Origin: Chitinophagales bacterium
Lineage (GTDB): Bacteria > Bacteroidota > Bacteroidia > Chitinophagales > Saprospiraceae
Direction of reading: 5' to 3'
Assembly (NCBI GenBank): GCA_017303875.1
Contig: JAFLBP010000003.1
Coordinates: forward strand, 62,001-126,000
DNA: 64,000 nt
Shown here piece by piece: positions 17,117 to 25,101 of the stretch; position 1 is the first letter of the stretch; each line of letters opens with the position of its first letter. The position numbers and the translations under genes are program-made. Below the pieces are notes generated by a model. It ran no database searches. It had not been told where the DNA came from and saw only the letters and a list, made by a program, of their open reading frames with translations.

Positions 17117-17150
17117 CAAAGGTTTATTTTATTGAATATATCCTTGCAAA
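17117..17150 (-). promoter_or_regulatory. Candidate promoter of the cys leader-cysE-cysK operon
   Basis: Minus strand TTTG (17150-17147), 22-bp spacer, then AACCTTTG (17124-17117), one mismatch from TAnnTTTG. Transcription would start near 17110, about 35 nt before the leader-peptide ATG. Confidence 0.5.
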
Positions 17151-17169
17151 AAACGGGCCAAGCCTGAAT

Positions 17170-17568
17170 TTATTGCAAAGAATCAACAGGCGGCGCAAGT
17201 GGCGCCCTGCGCAATTTCAGGTCAAATGGAATTCCGCGAATCTCGAAGCTCAGGTTCAACGTGCTGTCTGAAGCGCCAGTGATTTCATACTCAACCGGCG
17301 GAGCAGATTTTTGGATGATTTTATTGTCTTTCCGCTCAAACGGGGTGGGTGTTTCGGCGCCTACAGGCAGGTTGGTTTCCATGGTACTTGTGGCAGGATC
17401 AAAAAGAAAATAAACGCCAGCCAGGGTTTCCGTGGCTTTTTGCGCACGCATACCTTCGAGCAGCTCCCAACGGCCATCAATTGCGGCCGGTGGCGTTTTT
17501 GGCGTCTCGTTACAAGCCGATGCAAGCCATAACAAGCCGAAAAGGGGTAAAAGTTGTAAACAACGCAT
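17170..17568 (-). CDS. Hypothetical lipoprotein
   Basis: 132 residues with a lipoprotein signal ending in LASAC (Cys19), then a small predominantly beta domain (IDGRWELLEGMRAQKATETLAGVYFLF; VEYEITGASDSTLNLSF) that resembles lipocalin-like META/DUF folds found in many Bacteroidota lipoproteins. No catalytic motif seen. It sits between cas6 and the cys operon, 36 bp after cas6 on the same strand, and might be co-transcribed with it. Function unknown. Confidence 0.7.
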   Translation of the reverse strand: MRCLQLLPLFGLLWLASACNETPKTPPAAIDGRWELLEGMRAQKATETLAGVYFLFDPATSTMETNLPVGAETPTPFERKDNKIIQKSAPPVEYEITGASDSTLNLSFEIRGIPFDLKLRRAPLAPPVDSLQ

Positions 17569-17604
17569 GACAGTAAGTAAGATTTGATCTTGGAAATGGC
17601 GCGG

Positions 17605-18396
17605 CTAACGCAATTCGACATAGCCGAAGCCGAGGTGCGGAAACTCGCCAAAGCCCGCATAATAGCAGAATTCCATTGCTGAAACCGGCATAGTTACCTC
17701 AAATTCATAAGTAAAACCCCTCAGTTGTGTAATGTTTTCCACGTTTGGTTTCAAATGTATCAGACGCGATTTGGCCTGACCCAACATCTGGAAATACATC
17801 GGATACGAGGGATCGAGCAACTTCAGGTTCGCCAGCGATTTATACTGCACCGCAGCTTTAAAACGCCGTACAATATGGCTGAAAAAAGCGATATCATACA
17901 ACTCGTTTTCCGGCAACAAATAAGGATTGTTGCTTTTTACATCTTCCACCGAAGTGATGGACACCGGAGAAACTGCCTTGAACTGCATGGTCTCCCTGAA
18001 ATTCGGACGCGGTAATACCTGCCAGTGCTTAACGGCAAACTGGGCGGGTTTTCCCTCAAAAACACCCAATTGCAAGGGAATCTGACGAAACAGGTTCACC
18101 ACCTGCTGCTCAAAAGCCGGGTCGAGGTAAATAGACACATTGAGCTTTACCTGATTTCCGTTCAAGGTAAACTCCTGCTTCACCTGATCCATTTCATAAG
18201 GATAAATGGCCAGGGAACTGAATGTAAATAATTTGTAATTCCGGGAAGCGACATCAAACCCGCGTTGCTGAATCCAGGAGGCTAATTCTGAGCCGGATTT
18301 GGACAACACCTGAAAAACCCAATTCGAAATTTCGGATTGGTAGTTTATGGGGATGACGGTTCCCTTCTGACAAGAAAGGCTAAACTGGATTCGCAT
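17605..18396 (-). CDS. cas6: CRISPR-associated endoribonuclease Cas6 (orphan)
   Basis: Cas6 cuts CRISPR precursor RNA within the repeat. This 263-residue protein starts with the typical RAMP strand (MRIQFSLSCQKGTVIPINYQ), has a central segment joining two ferredoxin-like folds, and ends with the glycine-rich RNA-binding loop of the family (EFCYYAGFGEFPHLGFGYVEL). I cannot place the catalytic His with confidence. No CRISPR array and no other cas gene occurs anywhere in the window, so it is either an orphan serving an array elsewhere or has another RNA target. It lies upstream of a lipoprotein gene. Confidence 0.8.
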   Translation of the reverse strand: MRIQFSLSCQKGTVIPINYQSEISNWVFQVLSKSGSELASWIQQRGFDVASRNYKLFTFSSLAIYPYEMDQVKQEFTLNGNQVKLNVSIYLDPAFEQQVVNLFRQIPLQLGVFEGKPAQFAVKHWQVLPRPNFRETMQFKAVSPVSITSVEDVKSNNPYLLPENELYDIAFFSHIVRRFKAAVQYKSLANLKLLDPSYPMYFQMLGQAKSRLIHLKPNVENITQLRGFTYEFEVTMPVSAMEFCYYAGFGEFPHLGFGYVELR

Positions 18397-18584
18397 GGCT
18401 TGCTGATTAAACTTAGATTAGACAACCGTTAAAAAACGCTTCTGTAAGCACTTCTCAACAGGTGTCGGAAGTTTCCCAATAGTAGTTCGATTTGTTTTGC
18501 GGCCGAAAAGTACAATATTTTAGCAAATGTGACCGCACAGCCCTGTTTTTTTTCAAAACTTAGGCAATCCGGAGCATTCAAAAA

Positions 18585-18649
18585 ACACATAGGCACATAG
18601 GACACATAGATTAAATTAATCTACTGGTGTGCCCTACATGCCTATGTAT
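18585..18649. repeat. Imperfect inverted repeat of CACATAGG units
   Basis: Left arm 18585-18612 holds three tandem units of the type CACATAGG; right arm 18616-18649 is its imperfect complement, with AATCTA/TAGATT at the tip. The 278-bp gap between cas6 and the next gene holds no ORF or CRISPR-like repeat beyond this hairpin. Confidence 0.65.
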
Positions 18650-18674
18650 TGAGTGATAACAATATGCTTACAGC

Positions 18675-19697
18675 CTATTGATCAAAGAAATTGTCGTATT
18701 GATTACCACCGCGCTCCACTTTGGGCGGAATCTTAACCGGAGCATTCAGGTCCAGCACATCGCTATCGCTCTGAGCTTTGGCGATAATCTTATTTTTTTC
18801 GCCACCGAGCAGCATGGAAACGCCTTCTTTCTCCCAGGTTTCCAGCATTTTCATGCCGTCTTCCTCGAAAACCCCGTTTTGCAGGTCGATGGAATCCATA
18901 AAGTTTTTGGACATGTCCATAAAGCGTTCCATTTCACCAACTTTTTGGCTCACATCTTCCGCCATGGCTTCAAGTGCCATATCGTACATATATTTTTTAT
19001 CGCTGTTGCCGCTCAAAATCGCCTGCGCAGAGCGGATGACGCTGTGGCTGGCTTTGATGGCCTTGTATTCCTGCTCTTTTACCATCACCTGATCTTGCAG
19101 GTCTTCGAGCATAATCTCGGAATTCTCATACATTTTCACCAGCACGCGGTAGAGCACTTCCATGCGTTTGTAAAGGTCTTCGAGTTTCATATTCGATTCC
19201 TGCAAACGGCCGGCTTTGCGCGCCTGAAGCACCATGATGGCCTCTTTACCTTTATCGCGGGCCTGACTTGCCAGGCCGAGGTTGTTCTGAATGGTGCGCT
19301 GGTTTTGCTTGATCATCTCGCTGAGCTTGTACATCTGTCCTTTGAGTCCGCCAATCTGGGTATTCATCTTTTTAAGATTATCCTTCAGATCGTCGATATA
19401 GGATTTCAGAATGCCGATCGGGTCGATTTGCACGAACACGCCGGTAATCCAACGCATTACCGATTTGTACATATACCATACGAGGTTGCGCATTTTCGGA
19501 TCGAGCACCATGTAAACGATAGCGCCCAACACACCAAGGCCGATGGCGAGGTTGACACCCGACCACACGATGGTACTTAAAATAGGCAACACGTAATAAG
19601 CAAAAGCCACGGCGCCGGCAGCTAAAACGATACCACCGAGAACGCCTTCCGGGCGTTGGAAAAAGCCTTTGGGTTTGCCCTGTTGAAATTCAGTCAT
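18675..19697 (-). CDS. Membrane-anchored coiled-coil protein, PspA/IM30-like
   Basis: 340 residues. Two hydrophobic segments (about 20-42 and 46-65) are followed by a long helical coiled coil (residues ~95-270) whose pattern (LKSYIDDLKDNLKKMNTQIGGLKGQMYKL ... LQARKAGRLQESNMKLEDLYKRM ... AIKASHSVIRSAQ) resembles PspA/Vipp1/ESCRT-III-like proteins, here tethered by its own membrane segments. The C-terminus is acidic and disordered. It is the second gene of a pair 63 bp after another coiled-coil protein. A membrane-maintenance role is inference from fold resemblance only. Confidence 0.5.
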   Translation of the reverse strand: MTEFQQGKPKGFFQRPEGVLGGIVLAAGAVAFAYYVLPILSTIVWSGVNLAIGLGVLGAIVYMVLDPKMRNLVWYMYKSVMRWITGVFVQIDPIGILKSYIDDLKDNLKKMNTQIGGLKGQMYKLSEMIKQNQRTIQNNLGLASQARDKGKEAIMVLQARKAGRLQESNMKLEDLYKRMEVLYRVLVKMYENSEIMLEDLQDQVMVKEQEYKAIKASHSVIRSAQAILSGNSDKKYMYDMALEAMAEDVSQKVGEMERFMDMSKNFMDSIDLQNGVFEEDGMKMLETWEKEGVSMLLGGEKNKIIAKAQSDSDVLDLNAPVKIPPKVERGGNQYDNFFDQ

Positions 19698-19760
19698 TGT
19701 TATTGGAATGTTTTGTTTGTGTGTACTTGAATTGTTGATTTAAGGGGATTTTTTTGCGGT

Positions 19761-20432
19761 TTAGCCGCCGAGATGTGTTTTTATCTTTTCCAGATCTGTT
19801 TGTATCTGACCAGCCAGTGCGGCAAAGGTAGTTTCAAAATCCGCTTTGGTACTTTCAATTTTCACCATACTGGATTCAATTTCCGCACGCAATTGCTGAC
19901 TTTTAGCGCTATCCTGCTCTATCTGTTGCTGCAAATTCTGAATCTGCTGTTTTTTATGTTCCACCATCGTTTCAATGCTCTTGATCTCTTCCTCGCGGTT
20001 GCCGATCAATTTGGCGCGCTGCTGGGTGTGGGCCTCCTGAAATTTGTTGGCCTCGCCCTGCAATACCTGTAAATATTGCTGCGCGGAGCTGAGCAGCGCC
20101 TGTGGGGTTACACCCATGGTTTGGGCCATAGCGCCGGCCGACTGGAAACGCGTCGGTTCATCCATCGGCATATTCGACAGGTTTTTAATGGCCTGCCGAA
20201 ATTCCAGATAATCGAAACCGGGCTGGTTGTTTTTTTCCAGGGCTTCCGACAAAACCTGCATAAAACGATCGGAGATATTGCCTTCGGCAGCAACCTGGGG
20301 CGCCGGTGTCGGCGCAGCCGCTTTTTCAGGTGCAACAGGGGGGCTTGGGGTTTCGGGCGCCGCAGCGGGCGACTTGGAGGAGGCGACTTCTTCTACAAAG
20401 AGGCCTTTGATTTTTTGCCAGTATTCACTCAT
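19761..20432 (-). CDS. Hypothetical coiled-coil protein
   Basis: 223 residues. An Ala/Pro-rich linker (residues ~20-55) joins a short N-terminal helix (MSEYWQKIKGLFVEE) to a helical domain (DRFMQVLSEALEKNNQPGFDYLEFRQAIKNL) and a C-terminal coiled coil rich in Gln/Glu (KSIETMVEHKKQQIQNLQQQIEQ). No family recognised. The ATG at 20432 is used; a TTG six codons upstream is the alternative. It is located directly upstream of the PspA-like gene on the same strand, suggesting that they act together, perhaps as soluble partner and membrane anchor. Confidence 0.65.
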   Translation of the reverse strand: MSEYWQKIKGLFVEEVASSKSPAAAPETPSPPVAPEKAAAPTPAPQVAAEGNISDRFMQVLSEALEKNNQPGFDYLEFRQAIKNLSNMPMDEPTRFQSAGAMAQTMGVTPQALLSSAQQYLQVLQGEANKFQEAHTQQRAKLIGNREEEIKSIETMVEHKKQQIQNLQQQIEQDSAKSQQLRAEIESSMVKIESTKADFETTFAALAGQIQTDLEKIKTHLGG

Positions 20433-20574
20433 AATGCGGTCAAAGTTCAAGGGGTACCCAACGTGCTGCCGCTTTTGTCGGCGAGGTACCTGAAATTTCG
20501 GACAAAGTAAGGCAAAAACGCGGATAAACAGAAAGGAAAGTATTGTGTTTCTTTGTGGCGAATTTTTTCAAGGC

Positions 20575-21303
20575 ATGACTTTCGACGTTACCATTCCAGT
20601 GCTCAACGAAGCGGCCACGCTTGAGCGGCAGGTAAAACTGCTACACCGTTTTTTACAACAACAATTTCCGCAGGAAAATCAGTGGCGCATTGTTATTGCC
20701 GATAACGGCAGTACCGATGAAACCCGCGCTATCGCCGCCAAACTCTCGCTGGAACTGCCCGAAGTACACGTGGTGCATGTGCCCCGCAAAGGGGTCGGAC
20801 TTGCCCTGAAAACCTCCTGGTCGCAGAGCCGTGCCGATATGGTCGGCTATATGGATCTCGATCTGGCAACCGACCTGCGCCATTTCCCACAGGCCTACAA
20901 CGCCCTGGCCACCGAGGGTTTCGATCTGGTTTACGGTACGCGCCTGCACAAACGCTCCAAGGTGCGCGGGCGCACGCTCAAACGCGAGATCACCTCCCGG
21001 GCCTTCAACTTTATTGCCAAAAACTACCTGCGCACCCGTTTTTCAGATGGCATGTGCGGTTTCAAATGGCTCAAACGCGAATACGTGCAAACCCTCATGG
21101 ACGGTGGCGCCGAAAGCGACGGCTGGTTTTTCAGCACCGAACTGCTCGCCGTGGCTGAATGGAAAGGCCTGAAAATCTGTGAGTTGCCGGTTCACTGGAC
21201 CGACGATACGAGCGAAAGCAAAGTCAACATCCCCCGCTTGGCCAAACAATACCTGCTGGCCATGAAAACCCTCAAAAAACGCAAACCCCGCCGAAACGCA
21301 TGA
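20575..21303 (+). CDS. Glycosyltransferase family 2 (dolichyl-phosphate-mannose-synthase-like)
   Basis: 242 residues with a GT-A core: TIPVLNEAATLERQ at the N-terminus, IVIADNGSTDET (nucleotide-binding Asp), VGYMDLDLATDL (DXD-like metal site) and a C-terminal acceptor region (SDGMCGFKWLKREY ... GWFFSTELLAVAE). The pattern is that of polyprenyl-phosphate glycosyltransferases without C-terminal membrane segments. ATG 20575 begins the domain directly; an upstream in-frame ATG at 20545 adds ten residues. The stop overlaps the start of the aldo/keto reductase (ATGA), so the two are co-translated. Confidence 0.88.
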   Translation: MTFDVTIPVLNEAATLERQVKLLHRFLQQQFPQENQWRIVIADNGSTDETRAIAAKLSLELPEVHVVHVPRKGVGLALKTSWSQSRADMVGYMDLDLATDLRHFPQAYNALATEGFDLVYGTRLHKRSKVRGRTLKREITSRAFNFIAKNYLRTRFSDGMCGFKWLKREYVQTLMDGGAESDGWFFSTELLAVAEWKGLKICELPVHWTDDTSESKVNIPRLAKQYLLAMKTLKKRKPRRNA

Positions 21304-22214
21304 ACAAAACACTCGCCCTCGGTACCGCACAATGGGGCTGGACCATTGATCCCAAAACCGCTTTTCAGCTTTTTGAACACTGGCTCAATGCCGGTGAAAA
21401 CCATTTCGATACAGCATCCAACTATCCCATCAATCAGAACCCGGCCGACTTCGGCGCCGCCGCAAAAATACTCCGCGAAGCGGTTCAGGCACACGGACTG
21501 AACAACCTGCACCTGACCCTTAAAGTCGGCGCAATAGATAACCTGCGCTCACCCGACAACGACCTCTCCCCCACCCGACTCCTGCAACTCGCAGAACAAT
21601 ACCGCGAACTGTTTGGCGACAATGCACTCACGCTGATGACGCATTGGGATAATCGGGATGATGCCGCCGCAATTCGCGGCAGCTTTGAAGGTTTGCTGGC
21701 AGCGCAGCAACAATTCGGTATAAAAATCGGGTTTTCAGGGGTGAAACACCCTGAAATCTACGCAACCGTAAATGAAAGCTATGGGTTTCAACCCGAAATT
21801 CAGTGCAAGCACAACTTGTTGCACAGCGACTTGCCACACTATGCCCCTTTGTTTGCTCAGAGCAATTGCCAAACCTTTGTTTACGGTATAAATGGCGGCG
21901 GTATAAAATTAGAATCCGGCGTGCCTTCGCCAACATTAGAAGCACGTGGCGGTGAAAGCGAAAAAATAGCGGCGCTGCGCCAGCGTTTACTTGAAAAATT
22001 GCCGGAATGGAACCTCGCATTTGTACGGCCGCCCCTGAAAAACATGAACCAGATCGGTTTGATTTACGCCGAATACCAGGCGGAAGTCAGTGGTATCCTA
22101 CTTGGCCCAAGCACTTCGGCACAGCTGCTTCAAACCCTCGATTTTTGTCGAAACTTTGAGGTTTTTGACTATTCAGACGTGTATAAATCCCTGCAAGCCC
22201 AAACAAGCGCTTAG
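21300..22214 (+). CDS. Aldo/keto reductase
   Basis: 304-residue TIM-barrel oxidoreductase. The catalytic tetrad is visible: Asp37 and Tyr42 (HFDTASNYP), Lys75 (LTLKVGA), His115 (LMTHWD). The substrate-proximal C-terminal region (LAFVRPPLKNMNQIGLIYAEY ... GILLGPSTSAQL) carries the NADPH-binding stretch. Four-base overlap with the glycosyltransferase suggests a joint pathway, perhaps modification of a sugar or a lipid-linked glycan, but the substrate is unknown. Convergent with the amidase gene, with overlapping stop codons (22211-22214). Confidence 0.88.
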   Translation: MNKTLALGTAQWGWTIDPKTAFQLFEHWLNAGENHFDTASNYPINQNPADFGAAAKILREAVQAHGLNNLHLTLKVGAIDNLRSPDNDLSPTRLLQLAEQYRELFGDNALTLMTHWDNRDDAAAIRGSFEGLLAAQQQFGIKIGFSGVKHPEIYATVNESYGFQPEIQCKHNLLHSDLPHYAPLFAQSNCQTFVYGINGGGIKLESGVPSPTLEARGGESEKIAALRQRLLEKLPEWNLAFVRPPLKNMNQIGLIYAEYQAEVSGILLGPSTSAQLLQTLDFCRNFEVFDYSDVYKSLQAQTSA

Positions 22215-23536
22215 CCGCCGGTCATCAACGCGTCGCAGAGCCAGTTGGCGAGGGCCTGGCGGTTGTTTTTAAGCACGAGGCGCTGCTGGTCCCAGTCGTT
22301 TCGGATATTACCCAGCTCGATATAGATTGCTTTGGGTGTGGTGGTTTCGGTAAGCATGAGCAGGCCGCGGGAGCTCACCGTACCATTATAACTATTCTGA
22401 CCGCGGATGCGGCGGTATTTTTCCAAAAAAGTTTGATGCACGTGATCGGCGAGGCGTTCACTGGCCTGGGAGCCGGGACGGAAATAGAAAAACACATCGG
22501 TTTTTGCGCTGCTGTGTCGGGAATCCACGTGAATTTCCACCATTGTCTGGTTTTGCAATCCGGCAGTAAGGTGACGGGCGGTGAGTTCATTAATGATCTC
22601 GCAGCGCTGAAGCAGTCGTTCCTTTTGGTTGCGCGGAATGGGAAGTCCGCCCCAGACCTGTTCGTCGGTATCATGGCGCAGGTAGGCGTCATCGCGGATG
22701 CCGTCGTTGGGGTCTCGGACTATCATATAGGCCGTTGCGCCGTGTGAAATCAGCATGCGCATCAGGCGCAGGGCGACATCGTAGGCGTATTCATCTTCGC
22801 AGAGGGTATTGCCCGCGCGTTTGCCCTGAGCGCCGGTATCAGGGCCGCCGTGTCCGGAAACGATGTAAAACACACGTCCTTTCAGGCGCTGGCTCACGAG
22901 CGGAACATTCGCATAACGCGGGCCGAAGATGGGATAGTTTCTGCTGCCGCGCCCCGTGCTTAGTTCGCCGCCGGAAGCAGCGGGCAAACTTGCCGTGGCC
23001 GATCGTTTTGGCGCCGCACTTGCCGCAGCAGTACGGGTTGGTGCTTTGGGAGGCGCAGCGGGTTTGTCGCTTTCACATTCCAGTTCATGCCAGGGCGTCC
23101 AGAGTTCCCGACTCGAAACGAAATCATCATTACGGATGCCTGTTTCCTGCATTTTCCGATTGAAGGATTCAATGCGTTTGGCGGTTTTCCAGTCGTTGAT
23201 GCCGAGGGTGGAACGGATACTTTTGCCGTTGTAGCGATCAATAAGAATAGGGAGAAAGTACTCCTGACCGGGGCGCAGCCGGTAGTCTTCCTGCAATTTA
23301 TTGAGGCGAAAAAACTCTTCTACATTGCATTCGTAGTCGAACAGGCAAAAACGGGTAAGCAACTCTGCGGCGTCTTCATTGGGCTTCGCCTTAACGGTAA
23401 GATAATGGCGTCCGTTAAGTGGTTTCTTGGCAGGCACTGCATTGGGTGCACCTTGTGCGCGCAATACCATTGACGTATTGAGGCCCAAAAACAATGTAAA
23501 TACAATACCTGTAATGATCTGGAAAAACTTCATCAT
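22211..23536 (-). CDS. N-acetylmuramoyl-L-alanine amidase (Amidase_3)
   Basis: Zinc amidase that cleaves the peptide stem from peptidoglycan; 441 residues. A signal sequence (residues 1-27) is followed by a LysM-like region (FCLFDYECNVEEFFRLNKLQEDYRLRPGQEYFLPI), a low-complexity Ala/Pro/Lys linker (~165-190), and the catalytic domain with zinc ligands His (FYIVSGHGGPDTGA), Glu (CEDEYAYDVA) and His (MVEIHVDSR) plus the catalytic Glu (AIYIELGNIRND). Periplasmic, probably acting in cell separation or wall turnover. It ends convergently against the aldo/keto reductase. Confidence 0.9.
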   Translation of the reverse strand: MMKFFQIITGIVFTLFLGLNTSMVLRAQGAPNAVPAKKPLNGRHYLTVKAKPNEDAAELLTRFCLFDYECNVEEFFRLNKLQEDYRLRPGQEYFLPILIDRYNGKSIRSTLGINDWKTAKRIESFNRKMQETGIRNDDFVSSRELWTPWHELECESDKPAAPPKAPTRTAAASAAPKRSATASLPAASGGELSTGRGSRNYPIFGPRYANVPLVSQRLKGRVFYIVSGHGGPDTGAQGKRAGNTLCEDEYAYDVALRLMRMLISHGATAYMIVRDPNDGIRDDAYLRHDTDEQVWGGLPIPRNQKERLLQRCEIINELTARHLTAGLQNQTMVEIHVDSRHSSAKTDVFFYFRPGSQASERLADHVHQTFLEKYRRIRGQNSYNGTVSSRGLLMLTETTTPKAIYIELGNIRNDWDQQRLVLKNNRQALANWLCDALMTGG

Positions 23537-23615
23537 CCTGCGTTTCTCAAAGGGGAACGCAAAGATACGGAAGAAATGCGAAACTTTTCGAGTGCGAAAT
23601 CTCCGTTCCTCTCAG

Positions 23616-23762
23616 GGAATGCGGAATGCGGAATGCGGAATGCGGAATGCGGAATGCGGAATGCGGAATGCGGAATGCGGAAAAAATTATTTTGCGCAGC
23701 AAAAATCCAAGCATTCAACATTAAAAATTCATTCCGCACTCCGCATTCCGCATTCCGCATTC
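23616..23762. repeat. Tandem GGAATGC heptamers with an inverted partner (family c)
   Basis: Nine perfect copies of GGAATGC run from 23616 to 23678. After about 50 bp of unique sequence, an inverted run of the same unit (degenerate by one base) spans 23731-23762 and stops 3 bp before the TAG of the DUF4199 gene. The arms can pair into a hairpin of about 30 bp. A fragment of the same family is at 52063-52090. Confidence 0.9.
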
Positions 23763-23765
23763 GAA

Positions 23766-24281
23766 CTATTGCTTCTTCAACACCAGCGCACTCACCAGCG
23801 TGCCCAACAGGCTGGTTGGCAGCGGCTCCAGAAATGTATAGGCAATACGCACGAGTACGCTGCCATCATATTCTGCTTTCATTTTGCCGAGATCGGCAGC
23901 AGCCTGCTGAATTTCATTGTCGGATTTGCCGGCAGCGCGCATCCCTTCGAGGGTAAAGGTCATGTATTTATCCATAAAATCGGGCATTACAAACTCATAT
24001 ACCAACAACCAGCCGATAACGTAAATAAGGCAGGAGACCAGGGCCATCAGGCCGCCAATTTTGAAGGCCTCACCAAAACTGATGCGGCCGTTGCGCTCTT
24101 TGTCGCGATAACTGCGCACGCCAAAAAACACAACAATCATACTGATAATCATGCCCGTATAGCCCACCGCGGCGCCGTACGCCATATTGCCGCTGCGGGA
24201 AAACCAAAGGGCGCTGAGCAGCATCAGGCCTGCTGCAACAAGACCGGAAAGTAAGCCAAATTTTAAAATGGTATTTTTCAT
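23766..24281 (-). CDS. DUF4199 domain membrane protein
   Basis: 171 residues with four predicted membrane helices (residues ~8-28, 37-55, 76-98, 145-168) and the DUF4199 pattern (GAAVGYTGMIISMIVVFFGVRSYRDKERNGRISFGEAFKIG). This family of unknown function is typical of Bacteroidota. It lies 109 bp downstream of a membrane-tethered LuxR-type regulator on the same strand, a common pairing. Its stop codon abuts the GGAATGC repeat. Confidence 0.88.
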   Translation of the reverse strand: MKNTILKFGLLSGLVAAGLMLLSALWFSRSGNMAYGAAVGYTGMIISMIVVFFGVRSYRDKERNGRISFGEAFKIGGLMALVSCLIYVIGWLLVYEFVMPDFMDKYMTFTLEGMRAAGKSDNEIQQAAADLGKMKAEYDGSVLVRIAYTFLEPLPTSLLGTLVSALVLKKQ

Positions 24282-24390
24282 TGCTTTGCTTGTTTAAGGA
24301 TGAAATGATGGGCAAAACACCGCAGTTTTACAACATTTACCCTCATCCTTTCGGGTGATTTACATAAAATACGCCTTTCGGGTGAACCAT

Positions 24391-24816
24391 TCAGGGGATT
24401 AATTTCATCGCCCGGGCTTTTTGCACGGCCTGGGTGCGGCGCTGCACATCAAGCTTGGAAAACAAATTGGAAACATGCGTTTTTACTGTATTGAGGGAAA
24501 CAAACATGGCCGCCGCAATTTCCTGATTGCTTTTACCCTCGGCAATGTATTGCAGTACTTCCACCTCGCGCTGAGTAAGTCCCAACGCCGTTGCGGTCGC
24601 CTCATCGGCAGCTATGCCTGCGCGCAATGCAGCCTTTGCCTCAAGGCGCGCACGCCAGCTCAGGCCCGCCCAGATTCCCGCGCCCGCGCAAAGTACCGAC
24701 ACCAAACCGACGTACACCGACTCCGTGTTGCGCACAAATAAAAAACGATACTGCGCCAGGGGCAGAAGCAACAGGGCAAGGCCCAACATCAAGGCCAGTA
24801 ATACAATTCGACGCAT
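24391..24816 (-). CDS. Membrane-tethered LuxR-type HTH regulator
   Basis: 141 residues: two membrane helices (residues ~5-22 and 34-52), a short linker, and a C-terminal LuxR/GerE helix-turn-helix ([45 protein letters not shown], ~80-124). There is no receiver domain, so any signal would come through the membrane part. The start codon is directly flanked upstream by heptamer repeat block 3 (sense strand ACTGATATG), which leaves the array as its 5' untranslated region or promoter. It probably regulates or cooperates with the DUF4199 gene downstream. Confidence 0.87.
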   Translation of the reverse strand: MRRIVLLALMLGLALLLLPLAQYRFLFVRNTESVYVGLVSVLCAGAGIWAGLSWRARLEAKAALRAGIAADEATATALGLTQREVEVLQYIAEGKSNQEIAAAMFVSLNTVKTHVSNLFSKLDVQRRTQAVQKARAMKLIP

Positions 24817-25016
24817 ATCAGTGAGCAGTTATCAGTGAGCAGTTATCTGTGAGCAGTCAGCAGGGTTGTCATGCTGAGCGATAGCGAAGCATCTGGCGGG
24901 GCGGTACTGAGTTGACCCGGCTTCGTAGTAACTCCCGGCCAGATGCTTCGCTATCGCTCAGCATGACAACCCTGTTGACTGCTCACTGCTGACTGCTGAC
25001 TGATAACTGCTCACTG
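24817..25016. repeat. Inverted CAGTNNN heptamer array, block 3, with nested palindrome
   Basis: Outer arms of CAGTNNN heptamers (24817-24860 and 24975-25016) enclose a perfect 37-bp inverted repeat (24861-24897 and 24938-24974; arm begins CAGGGTTGTCATGCTGAGCG) around a 40-bp loop. The array touches the LuxR start codon at 24816. Confidence 0.92.
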
Positions 25017-25101
25017 AAAAGGTTTTTTCTTTTCGTTCGAGAGATTAAATCTAAATTTGCTGTCAAAGATAGCGATCCGTTCTTTTGAAAACACAAGGAA
25101 C

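Noticed and set aside
23616..23680. Possible CRISPR array next to the orphan cas6 neighbourhood
   Set aside because: The repeats are 7 bp, contiguous and without spacers; a CRISPR array needs 20-40 bp repeats separated by unique spacers. None of the other arrays (3238, 5301, 24817, 44275) has spacers either.
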